A stretch of 13,362 nt of DNA, from the NCBI GenBank assembly GCA_021817025.1, contig JAKAWF010000065.1, positions 1,393-14,754 of the forward strand. Reading direction: 5' to 3'. This document shows, piece after piece, positions 7,921 to 13,362 of the stretch; positions within the stretch are counted from its first letter, which is position 1, and each line of letters opens with the position of its first letter. This stretch comes from a bacterium. Its GTDB lineage: Bacteria > Chloroflexota > Dormibacteria > UBA8260 > Bog-877. Under the pieces are notes generated by a model. It ran no database searches, was not told the origin of the DNA, and saw nothing but the letters and a program-made list of their open reading frames with translations. The position numbers and the translations under genes were made by a program.

Positions 7921-7928
7921 CGTGTGAA
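7899..7928 (-). promoter_or_regulatory. Promoter of the Phd-PIN operon
   Basis: On the minus strand, TTCACA (7928-7923) and TAGAAT (7904-7899) are separated by 18 bases; each matches the sigma-70 consensus at five of six positions. The start site would fall near 7892, 3 bases before the ATG, so the mRNA is nearly leaderless. Confidence 0.7.
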
Positions 7929-8029
7929 TTGGGACGTCGGGTGGCCAGAAGGCCTCCAGCGATTGCAGCGGCGGGCGGTTACCGGCGGCCCGGCCCCAGG
8001 ACGAGTTGATGAGGCAGGCGCGATCGACC

Positions 8030-8155
8030 TCACCGGCGACGGGCCCGTCGCATGGTATTTCTTCGCCCGACGAACTCCGCCGAGGTCGGCACAGGTATCC
8101 CTCGCCACGGGGACATCTCGAGGAGGTCCCTGTCGTCGCTCACGGTCAGGAGCGA
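8030..8155 (-). pseudogene. PIN-family toxin, C-terminal fragment
   Basis: The minus-strand frame gives SLLTVSDDRDLLEMSPWRGI followed by PVPTSAEFVGRR. This matches the C-terminal end of a PIN-family toxin, whose usual form is LVTGDRDLL..., then a GIPILTPAEF-type ending. The upstream part, which should carry the first three acidic residues, is not found in this or neighbouring frames, so the gene is broken. It would be a fourth toxin relic in the region. Assignment rests on about 32 residues recalled from the family. Confidence 0.5.
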
Positions 8156-8414
8156 CCGCTCGCCACGCCAACCGCTCTCGTGCCGACAGCCGCTCGTCCC
8201 GATTCCGCCACTGCGTACCATGGGACCCGGAACGGACCGTCCGTGCTCCCGCCTGGTCGCTGTCGACCCGGTGCTTCTCGCGACCCTAAGGCCGCGCTGC
8301 GCCCAGGTGGGCCTCGACGAGGATGGCGCGCCCGCCTCGCCCCACGGGCTCGGCCTGGCACCCGAAGCACCCCACGAGGACCTGGTGGCTCCTGTGGCTC
8401 GCTGACGAGTCTGA
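8156..8414. other. Stretch without a recognisable gene
   Basis: Several overlapping frames are open here on both strands because the DNA is GC-rich. None shows a domain or a coherent start. The missing upstream part of the PIN fragment would lie here but cannot be traced. Confidence 0.5.
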
Positions 8415-8780
8415 GAGAGGTTTCGAGGGCAGTGGCAGAGGACCCGGATCGACCAGCTGATCGAGCAGATCCTCACCCATGCCTGTTGGGATGAGGAGCA
8501 ACTCGACGCTCTGGTGAGCGCCGGCGCCGACGTGTTGGCGCTTCGGGGAACGGTGCGGGTCTGGGGCCGCGCGACCATCCTAGTCGACGTCGACACCGAT
8601 GGCTGGCTCGCCCATCCCTTCGTCACCCACCACCAGGGCGGGAGGCAGCTGCAGGCGTCGCTGCTGTCCGTGGAGGCGTCGCCCGGTTCGGACACCGGCG
8701 ATGGGCGGGAGCGAAGCGAATGCCCTGGCGGATTGAGGAGCCCGGTGGCAAGGCGAGGATGGACTGGGCCTATCTATTGA
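8415..8780 (+). pseudogene. Unrecognised gene remnant
   Basis: This frame opens after a TGA at 8412 and reads RIDQLIEQILTHACWDEEQL from 8445, then ALVSAGADVLALRGTVRVWG up to about 8573 and ILVDVDTDGW. The amphipathic helix followed by alternating beta-like segments looks like real protein. There is no ATG or GTG before the helix, so the 5' end seems lost. After about 8690 the composition degrades, and the frame overlaps the next small ORF. No family was recognised; it may once have been joined to 8720-8968 by a frameshift. Confidence 0.35.
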
Positions 8781-8968
8781 GGACAGTGCCAGAGAGTGCG
8801 CGAGCCGCCCGCCTAGTGGAGCGGCTGCGCGCGCGGCCGCTCCGGCTCCAGTTCATCGGCATGTGGAAGCCCGAGGACGAATACTGGGGCGAGCCGGGCG
8901 ACGAGCTGGAGCCGGACCTCGAGGAGATCACCGAAGCTGGGGCGCGCCCGCAGTGCGAGATGGAGTAG
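8720..8968 (+). CDS. Small acidic hypothetical protein
   Basis: An 82-residue protein, not recognised. It starts MPWRIEEPGG, has a basic helix (ARAARLVERLRARPLRLQF, about 30-48), then a very acidic tail with WKPEDEYWGEPGDELEPDLE. A purine-rich GGGAGCG lies about 7 bases before the ATG. The stop TAG is followed directly by the GTG of the next ORF. It could be an independent small gene or the 3' part of the broken gene upstream. The codons look natural for this GC content. Confidence 0.45.
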   Translation: MPWRIEEPGGKARMDWAYLLRTVPESARAARLVERLRARPLRLQFIGMWKPEDEYWGEPGDELEPDLEEITEAGARPQCEME

Positions 8969-9205
8969 GTGCTTCCAGACTCCAACCCCGCCGATCCCGA
9001 GGACGCGATCATCCTCTCCGCCGACCTTGCGCGTGGCGGCCTTCGCCGTGCGGTCGTGGCCGAAGGGGAACTGCTGCCTGGCCGGAGCCGCACCGCCGTA
9101 CTACAACGGCTCAGCGATTGGATGACGGGGTTCCGGATGGCGCCCCAGCCAAGCGATGCGAAACGTTGCGTTTCGCATCGTCGGGGGCTAGACTTGAGCC
9201 TGTGA
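8969..9205 (+). CDS. Small hypothetical protein, doubtful
   Basis: A 78-residue frame whose GTG abuts the TAG of the preceding ORF, suggesting coupling. It reads LPDSNPADPEDAIILSADLA, then a basic stretch. The last 20 residues run through the operator palindrome of the next toxin-antitoxin operon and its stop overlaps that gene's GTG, so the 3' part is probably not selected as protein. No family recognised. Confidence 0.3.
   Translation: MLPDSNPADPEDAIILSADLARGGLRRAVVAEGELLPGRSRTAVLQRLSDWMTGFRMAPQPSDAKRCVSHRRGLDLSL
9154..9180. promoter_or_regulatory. Palindromic operator of the RHH-PIN operon
   Basis: CGATGCGAAAC (9154-9164) and GTTTCGCATCG (9170-9180) are perfect 11-bp inverted arms with a 5-base centre. 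It lies 21 bases before the ribbon-helix-helix antitoxin GTG and covers the -35 region, the expected place for autorepression. It could also form a hairpin ending upstream transcripts, but no T-tract follows. Confidence 0.75.
9166..9194 (+). promoter_or_regulatory. Leaderless promoter of the RHH-PIN operon
   Basis: TAGACT (9189-9194) is followed by exactly 7 bases and then the GTG start at 9202, the arrangement of leaderless actinobacterial promoters. A weak TTGCGT (9166-9171) lies 17 bases upstream inside the operator palindrome. Confidence 0.6.
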
Positions 9206-9462
9206 CAAGAGCGATCACCCTTCGTCTTGACGAGGCCGACGAGGCCGCATTGAAGATGCTGGCAGAGCAACTTCGGATTCGCCCGGGCACGCTTGCCCGC
9301 ATCCTGGTTCACGGTGGGCTGAGTGGGAAGGTGCCCGTTGCAGGTACCGAGAACGCTCGCGCCGCGCTCGATCGCCTGGTGCGACGATCTCAGCAGCGAG
9401 CACCCGCCGACGCCGTGAGCTTGGTAGCCGACGCTCGGATTGGGCTAGAACCAGGCCGGTGA
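9202..9462 (+). CDS. Ribbon-helix-helix antitoxin
   Basis: An 86-residue protein. The N-terminal RAITLRLDEADEAALKMLAE and the following RIRPGTLARILVHGGL form the beta-alpha-alpha pattern of ribbon-helix-helix (CopG/Arc-like) antitoxins. The C-terminal part, to about 86, would bind the toxin. GTG at 9202 fits the leaderless promoter and starts just before the DNA-contacting strand. Its TGA overlaps the toxin GTG in a GTGA arrangement. It should bind the palindrome upstream. Confidence 0.88.
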   Translation: MTRAITLRLDEADEAALKMLAEQLRIRPGTLARILVHGGLSGKVPVAGTENARAALDRLVRRSQQRAPADAVSLVADARIGLEPGR

Positions 9463-9884
9463 GCGTCGTCGTCGACGCCAGCGTCATCATCGCCGTGGTG
9501 GTGGCCGACGAACGGCAGGAGGCCGCTCGGGCTCTCTTGGAAGGCTGGTTGGAGTCCGGCGAGGTCTTGCATGCCCCGGCGGTGTTGCCATACGAGGTCG
9601 CCAACGTTCTCACCCGCTTGGTGTTTGACGGTGCGCTTGAACTCAGCGCGGTGGCCGACATCTGGGACGACCTTGCCGCCCTGGGCCTCGTACTACATCC
9701 CTTCGACCTAGTTGAGGACGGTCGGGAAGCAGCTTCCATCACCGCTCTGCTGCGCCGTCGGCACGCTACCGACTGCACCTACCTGTGCCTAGCCCGTCGG
9801 CTCGGTACGGCCGTATGGACTCTAGATGCGGCATTGGCCCGCAGCGCCAATGACAGGGGGCTACCGGTCGAGCTCGTGCTCTAA
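9459..9884 (+). CDS. vapC: VapC-like PIN-domain toxin
   Basis: A 141-residue PIN ribonuclease with all four metal-binding acidic positions: D6 (VVDASVI), E46 (YEVANVL), D105 (HATDCTYL) and D123 (WTLDAAL). The motif set matches canonical VapC toxins, and the length is normal. It starts at GTG 9459, overlapping the antitoxin TGA, so toxin translation depends on antitoxin translation. The second toxin of the window, and intact as far as can be read. Its RNA target cannot be deduced. Confidence 0.93.
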   Translation: MSVVVDASVIIAVVVADERQEAARALLEGWLESGEVLHAPAVLPYEVANVLTRLVFDGALELSAVADIWDDLAALGLVLHPFDLVEDGREAASITALLRRRHATDCTYLCLARRLGTAVWTLDAALARSANDRGLPVELVL

Positions 9885-10128
9885 GGTCGATCAACGGGCA
9901 CTGGGATGGTCAGCGCTCGCCTCGTTTGTACATGTTGGGGTCGGCTTGGTGAGGGTGGTCTCGCCGTACAGGAAGGTCAGGTTGGCCAGCGCGAGCACTG
10001 CCCGCCCTCGAGGAAAGTGGGGGGGAAGCCCGGTGTGCCTCCAGGTGAGTGGCCGGGCGGAGTCGCACCCCCGGCCACTCACCTGGCTTCTGGGCAACGG
10101 GCATTGGCCTGGCACGAGGCGGCGGGCA
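9885..10128. other. Gap with a hairpin after the RHH-PIN operon
   Basis: Only the 17-bp hairpin at 10041-10086 stands out. A minus-strand stretch reads LALANLTFLYGETTLTKPTP near 9940-10000 and could be a gene relic, but no family was recognised. Confidence 0.45.
10041..10086. repeat. Perfect 17-bp hairpin
   Basis: CCAGGTGAGTGGCCGGG (10041-10057) and its exact reverse complement (10070-10086) flank a 12-base loop. It is 157 bp after the toxin stop. No T-tract follows on either strand. It could be a factor-assisted terminator, a REP-type element, or the folded end of a mobile element. Confidence 0.8.
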
Positions 10129-10311
10129 TTAGCAGCGACAGCGCCAAACCGCGGCGGGTATGGGCACCGTCAGAGTGGCGATCGCCCGGATGAGATCCGC
10201 CTGCTGGCGCAGCTGATCGCGCCTGGCCTGGGCATAGGCGTCGTTCGGGGCCTTGGTGATGGCCCGATTGCGCTCCGCCCAGACCTTGTGGTCGCGCTTC
10301 AGTCCGGCCCG
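10129..10311 (-). pseudogene. C-terminal tail of an unrecognised protein
   Basis: The minus-strand frame ending at 10129 reads GLKRDHKVWAERNRAITKAP, then DAYAQARRDQLRQQADLIRA and a hydrophobic Pro-rich end (TVPIPAAVWRCRC). The helix-rich, charged pattern looks like real protein. It is open further upstream, but from about 10311 that DNA is the methyltransferase fragment on the other strand, so the gene seems cut by a rearrangement. No family recognised. Confidence 0.4.
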
Positions 10312-10670
10312 GCTGCGCCCTCGGGGTCGACCTCTCTGCGGGCGCCATTGAGCAGGCTCGCGAGGGCGCAAAGGCCGAGGGGCTCGCGAACGTCGCCTTC
10401 GACTGTGCCGATGTGCAGGACACCGGCTTCCCGCCGGAGCGGTTCGACCCAACCAGCGCGGATCGGGTGCTTGGGCAGGTGCGCCAGGCGCTTGGTGCGC
10501 ACGCTTGTGAGGACGCTGTCTGGTTCGACGGCAACGCCTGGATCGTGACCGCCCTTCGTCGGCGAGAGGGTGGGCGTCGAGGGACGTGGCGTCCGAAGAG
10601 CCTGAGAGGGCCCGATGAGCCCGAAACCCATCGGACAATCCGGGTCATAGATGGACATATTGGCGACTGA
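10311..10670 (+). pseudogene. SAM-dependent methyltransferase remnant (copy 2), internally deleted
   Basis: The plus frame reads GVDLSAGAIEQAREGAKAEG from 10323, then LANVAFDCADVQDTGFPPER, which is beta2 to post-beta3 of a class I SAM methyltransferase. It jumps directly from the PPERFD segment to RVLGQVRQALGA...DAVWFDGNAWIVTALRRR, the usual C-terminal strand-helix-strand of the same family. The central half of the domain (motif II to about beta5) and the N-terminal motif I are missing, so it cannot work. The last part (after about 10570) is low-complexity. A GTG at 10413 could start an 85-residue ORF, but this is internal to the old domain. It shares a perfect 32-bp segment with copy 1 in inverted orientation. 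Confidence 0.6.
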
Positions 10671-10681
10671 GCTGCCATACT
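10652..10681 (+). promoter_or_regulatory. Leaderless promoter of the AbrB-PIN operon
   Basis: TGGACA (10652-10657) and CATACT (10676-10681) are separated by 18 bases, and six bases later comes the ATG at 10688. The -35 matches consensus at five of six positions, the -10 at four. The start site would coincide with the ATG or nearly so. Confidence 0.55.
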
Positions 10682-10687
10682 TAGGCC

Positions 10688-10975
10688 ATGAGTGACAGAT
10701 ACGATACGACCGTGACACGCGAGGGCAGGGTGCTCATCCCGGCCGAGCTGCGCCGTGCCGCCGGGCTGGCGCCCGGGGTTCGGGTCAGCCTGCGCATCGA
10801 GGGCGAGAGGATCGTGCTGACGACGGCCGAGGCGGCACGGCATCGGCTTCGCGAGATGTTCTCCGGCGTCCCAGGCAGCCTCTCCGATGAATTGATCGCA
10901 GAGCGGCGCGACGAGGTTCGGCGGGACGCCTCGACTGGGGGTGAGCTCCCTGGGACGTCTGGGGGGCACGAGTGA
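10688..10975 (+). CDS. AbrB/MazE-like antitoxin
   Basis: A 95-residue protein with a SpoVT/AbrB swapped-hairpin DNA-binding domain in its first 48 residues: TTVTREGRVLIPAELRRAAG, then GVRVSLRIEGERIVL. The charged C-terminal tail (RHRLREMF, DELIAERRDEVRRD) would neutralise the PIN toxin encoded next. Its TGA overlaps the toxin GTG. A leaderless start at the ATG fits the promoter. No clear palindrome was seen upstream, unlike the other two operons. Confidence 0.9.
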   Translation: MSDRYDTTVTREGRVLIPAELRRAAGLAPGVRVSLRIEGERIVLTTAEAARHRLREMFSGVPGSLSDELIAERRDEVRRDASTGGELPGTSGGHE

Positions 10976-11382
10976 CCCAGGGGCCGCCCTCCTTCCGCGA
11001 CGTCGACGGCGCAGAACTCCTGGACGCCTCCGCGGTGCTGGCTTGGCTCCAGAAGGAACCCGGCGCCGACCAGGTCGACGCCGTCATCGAGCGCTCCTCG
11101 ATCGGTGCGGCGAACTGGTCGGAGGTCCTGCAGAAGGCATGGCAACACGGCCGGGATGGCGACGAGGTTGCCGCCCTGCTCGTGGCTCTCGGCCTCGAGG
11201 TGGAGACAGTGACCCCTGAGATCGCGATCGAGGCGGCGCGGATGTGGTCGCAATGCCCCGACCTCTCGTTGGCCGATCGACTATGCCTCGCTGCGGGCAA
11301 AATGCGTGGTGCGACCGTCTGGACGGCGGATCAGACCTGGGTCGGCCGATCCCATGGCGTTGTCGTCAGGCTGCTTCGCTGA
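10972..11382 (+). CDS. vapC: VapC-like PIN-domain toxin
   Basis: A 136-residue PIN ribonuclease. Acidic sites are D18 (LLDASAVLAWL), E51 (ANWSEVLQ), D102 (SLADRLCLA) and D120 (VWTADQTW). The GTG at 10972 shares GTGA with the antitoxin stop. There is no other start before D18, so the protein has an N-terminal extension of about 12 residues compared with typical VapC. It is the third complete PIN toxin here, paired with a third antitoxin type. Confidence 0.92.
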   Translation: MTQGPPSFRDVDGAELLDASAVLAWLQKEPGADQVDAVIERSSIGAANWSEVLQKAWQHGRDGDEVAALLVALGLEVETVTPEIAIEAARMWSQCPDLSLADRLCLAAGKMRGATVWTADQTWVGRSHGVVVRLLR

Positions 11383-11808
11383 TCGCGGTGAGGGCCGGCC
11401 GTGACCCTCAGGCGATGCCCGAGTTCAATGGCAAGTCAAGGCCGCTGCAAGGACCTGATAGATGCCGGCCGTGGAGCTGGCCCCGGGGCACTTCGAATAT
11501 GCAACCGCTCCCATTTGGGCCGACGTCTTGGTAAGGCGTAGGTCGTGGGTTCCGATTCCAACCTTGGGCTCCGCGGCGAGATCCGCTGGGGGCAAGGGGA
11601 AGTGTGGCCCGTGATGGCCCGGAGGTGGTTGCCGTCCTGCACTGCTGTCAGCTGACCAGCCGCTCGGGGCCGCAGCGGTGGAACTCAGTGGCTCCCTCCC
11701 GAGAGTCTGGGGCCGGTGTATTCCGGCACCAGACTCAGGGGTGCTGCCCCGTCACTGCTTCCCTCTTGGCTCGACATTCGCAGGTGCTGCGCACGGCCCG
11801 CGCGGGTC
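11383..11808. other. Gene-poor gap with a tRNA-like fragment
   Basis: No credible protein gene is visible between the third toxin and the ATPase gene, which point toward each other. The notable content is the tRNA-Thr-like piece at 11523-11572. A weak TGAGGG/CCCTCA hairpin (11389-11410) follows the toxin stop but has no T-tract. Confidence 0.55.
11523..11572 (+). pseudogene. 3'-half tRNA-Thr(GGT)-like fragment
   Basis: ACGTC (11523-11527) and GGCGT (11535-11539) form an anticodon stem around a 7-base loop TTGGTAA, giving anticodon GGT. AGGTC (variable region) and a T-arm GTGGG/CCAAC with one mismatch follow, with an 8-base loop TTCCGATT instead of the normal TTC-containing 7. CTTGGGC, T and CC resemble the 3' acceptor strand and discriminator. 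The 5' half and D-arm are absent upstream. It is most likely a dead tRNA piece left by integration at a tRNA-Thr gene. Confidence 0.5.
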
Positions 11809-13140
11809 TCATCCGACGGGCGTCCAGATGCGGTCGACCGGCAGCACGAGCAGCCGCTCCGCGAAGGTGTAGGAACGAGACCCCAGGTACAGTGCGACCC
11901 CGGCGATGAAGGCCGGGCCGACAGCATCGCGCAGCTTGGCCAAAGACCGCATCCCCTCGCCCGGCACGCGCGCGGAGGCCTTGACCTCGAAGGCGACGAC
12001 GGCACCGTCATCCCTCTCCACCACGAGGTCGACCTCGTCGCCATCGTGGGTGCGCCAGTGGCCGCAGCCGGCGATACCGTCCAGCCAGCTCGCCTGCTTC
12101 ATCAGCTCGCCAACGACGAATGTCTCCAGCAGGTGCCCGAACTCGGTGAGAGAGGCGGCATCCTTGCCCTCCAGTCTCTCTGCGCTCAACCGCAGCAGTC
12201 GAGCCGCGAGCCCCGAGTCGACCAGGTGAATCTTGGGGGAACCGGCGGCCCGCGCTCGCAGGGTCGTTCCCCAAGCTGGGAGTCGATGGATCAGAAACGC
12301 GGCTTCCAGCAGCCTGAGGTAGTCGGAGGCCACCGTGCGATCCATTCCCAGAGTGCTCGCCGTCGCATTCACGTTCAGCACCTGTGCCGTCTGGGCGGCG
12401 ACCCGGCGCAGGAGCCGAGGCAGCTGCTCGCGCTGCCGGATCCGGGCCAGTTCGCGGACCTCTCGCTCCAGCACCAGGGTGACGTAGTCGTCGAACCACC
12501 GGTTGCGTCCGGCACCTGCGGAACGGGCCAGCGCCAGCGGAAATCCGCCCGAGGTCACCAGCTGGACGTATTGGTGCCGGGTCGTGGAAGACGATCCCCC
12601 ACTGACCGTGGCTTCCGGGTTGGACAGGGCGACCTCGAGGAGGTTCTCGCGCACACCCGCGACTTCGCCCTGGGAGAGCGGCCAGATGGGCAGAAGGTGA
12701 AGGCGGCCGGTCAGAGCCTGCGCGGTCAGGGGGACGGCCCCGTACCGGGTCGATCCGGCCAGGACGAAGCGGCCGGGGCGGAGATCGCGATTCAGCTCCG
12801 ACTTGATGGCGTCGAGGATGCCGGGCACGTGCTGGTACTCATCGACGCACACCGGGGCCGGGCCGGCCACCAGGGTCCCCGGGTCGGAGTAGGCGATCTC
12901 TCGGAGCGCCGGGTCGTCGAGGTCGACTATGTCGGCGCCCAACTCGCATGCCAGTTGCTGAAGCAGTGTCGACTTGCCCACGGCGCGGGGGCCCTGGAGG
13001 GCCACGACCGGCTCCACTGCCAGTCGGCTGGCTGCGACCTTGAGTGCGCGCCGGGGGACCAGGTGAGAGAGGCGCAGTTCCACGCTGGCGCCCCGCCCTG
13101 GGCCATCGCCTCCGTCGAGCGAGCCGGACCTGGCGGGCAT
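11809..13140 (-). CDS. AAA ATPase with DUF4143 nuclease-like domain
   Basis: A 443-residue protein of the AAA_14-DUF4143 family, common in prokaryotes but mostly without known role. Walker A GPRAVGKST is at 50-58, Walker B VCVDE at 97-101, and a sensor-like LAGSTR at 127-132. After a winged-helix-like middle part (about 240-300), the C-terminal DUF4143 domain has a PD-(D/E)XK-like core: E346, DEVDL at 368-372 and EVK at 385-387. Length is normal. The ATG at 13140 lies 6 bases after a TATAGT -10 box, so the mRNA is probably leaderless; a GTG at residue 20 is an alternative. A three-fold 23-bp repeat lies just upstream. It stands alone, convergent with the third toxin operon. Such ATPases are often found on genomic islands. 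Confidence 0.92.
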   Translation of the reverse strand: MPARSGSLDGGDGPGRGASVELRLSHLVPRRALKVAASRLAVEPVVALQGPRAVGKSTLLQQLACELGADIVDLDDPALREIAYSDPGTLVAGPAPVCVDEYQHVPGILDAIKSELNRDLRPGRFVLAGSTRYGAVPLTAQALTGRLHLLPIWPLSQGEVAGVRENLLEVALSNPEATVSGGSSSTTRHQYVQLVTSGGFPLALARSAGAGRNRWFDDYVTLVLEREVRELARIRQREQLPRLLRRVAAQTAQVLNVNATASTLGMDRTVASDYLRLLEAAFLIHRLPAWGTTLRARAAGSPKIHLVDSGLAARLLRLSAERLEGKDAASLTEFGHLLETFVVGELMKQASWLDGIAGCGHWRTHDGDEVDLVVERDDGAVVAFEVKASARVPGEGMRSLAKLRDAVGPAFIAGVALYLGSRSYTFAERLLVLPVDRIWTPVG

Positions 13141-13146
13141 GGCGGC

Positions 13147-13152
13147 ACTATA
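13147..13152 (-). promoter_or_regulatory. Leaderless -10 box of the ATPase gene
   Basis: TATAGT on the minus strand is followed by six bases (gccgcc) and the ATG. It matches the TANNNT element of leaderless promoters. No clear -35 is present; the 23-bp repeats occupy that region. Confidence 0.55.
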
Positions 13153-13205
13153 CCACGATAACGAGGGGGGTTACGCCACGATTTGGAGGCAGGTTGCGCC
13201 ACGTT
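13153..13205. repeat. Three CCACGWT repeats at 23-bp spacing
   Basis: CCACGAT at 13153-13159 and 13176-13182, and CCACGTT at 13199-13205, are exactly 23 bp apart. Copies 2 and 3 share a longer unit (GGTTRCGCCACG, starting at 13169 and 13192). Copy 1 abuts the ATPase -10 box. The array looks like a bank of regulator-binding sites. Confidence 0.6.
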
Positions 13206-13362
13206 CACGAGGGCTGTGTGAGTGGTCCTGGAACGGCATCCAGGGCCAGCGCCCAGGGTGACTCGAGCACCACCTGGCCGGAGACTCTGCTCTTCAGCCG
13301 TTGGCCCTCGCAACACTTCCACCGTCGAGAGGACGCGGCTCTTACTCCAGATCGTCCGCGGT
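13206..13362. other. Window end without a clear gene
   Basis: No recognisable gene starts or ends here. A minus-strand frame ending in GPLTQPS near 13210 is short and has no domain. Confidence 0.4.

Noticed and set aside
10079..10969. Long minus-strand ORF of 296 residues
   Set aside because: It runs antisense through the methyltransferase remnant and the AbrB antitoxin; only its last 60 residues look protein-like, in a different frame.
11389..11410. Hairpin after the third toxin as a terminator
   Set aside because: Only 6 bp of stem, a 10-base loop and no T-tract.
11716..13161. Long plus-strand ORF of 481 residues
   Set aside because: It is the antisense shadow of the AAA-DUF4143 gene and has no domain; the minus-strand product has clear Walker motifs.
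1..13362. CRISPR array, complete tRNA or rRNA
   Set aside because: No array of regularly spaced long repeats with unique spacers, and no full tRNA cloverleaf or rRNA signature, was seen by eye. The three 23-bp-spaced repeats at 13153-13205 are too short for CRISPR.

Overview
The window is high-GC DNA with GTG and TTG starts, four-base GTGA gene overlaps and several promoters whose -10 box sits 6-9 bases before the start codon (leaderless or nearly so). This fits an actinobacterium-like or other high-GC Gram-positive or Chloroflexota-type genome, possibly from an uncultured lineage. The sequence alone does not fix the taxon.

Left part (1-6660), surface-polysaccharide genes. A large GT2-GT4 fusion glycosyltransferase (39-2498, +) converges on a secreted lipoprotein that looks like a TIM-barrel glycoside hydrolase with a C-terminal beta-rich domain (2705-4414, -). 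After a gene-poor kilobase that holds the left end of a decayed IS21-like element comes GDP-mannose 4,6-dehydratase (gmd, 5584-6660, +). Together these suggest synthesis and trimming of a deoxyhexose-containing cell-surface glycan.

Middle part (6661-11382), a toxin-antitoxin-rich and decayed region. Three complete-looking PIN-toxin operons each use a different antitoxin family: Phd/YefM (7195-7889, -), ribbon-helix-helix (9202-9884, +) and AbrB/MazE-like (10688-11382, +). Between and around them lie a PIN-toxin C-terminal fragment, two small unrecognised ORFs, and two fragments of a SAM-dependent methyltransferase gene in opposite orientation (6866-6960 and 10311-10670) that share a perfect 32-bp match. 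A second copy of the IS21-like terminal repeat lies beside the first methyltransferase fragment. The Phd and ribbon-helix-helix operons each have a clear inverted repeat at the promoter, as expected for autoregulation. The Phd-linked toxin has no standard start codon: the usual TGATG overlap reads TGATT.

Right part (11383-13362). A 3'-half tRNA-Thr(GGT)-like fragment (11523-11572) may mark an old integration site. It is followed by a minus-strand AAA ATPase with a C-terminal nuclease-like DUF4143 domain (11809-13140). Its promoter carries a CCACGWT motif repeated three times at exactly 23-bp spacing.

The most unusual features are the mixed toxin-antitoxin cluster between inverted methyltransferase fragments, the start-codon defect in one toxin, and the 23-bp iterated repeats before the ATPase gene. 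No CRISPR array, rRNA or complete tRNA was seen.
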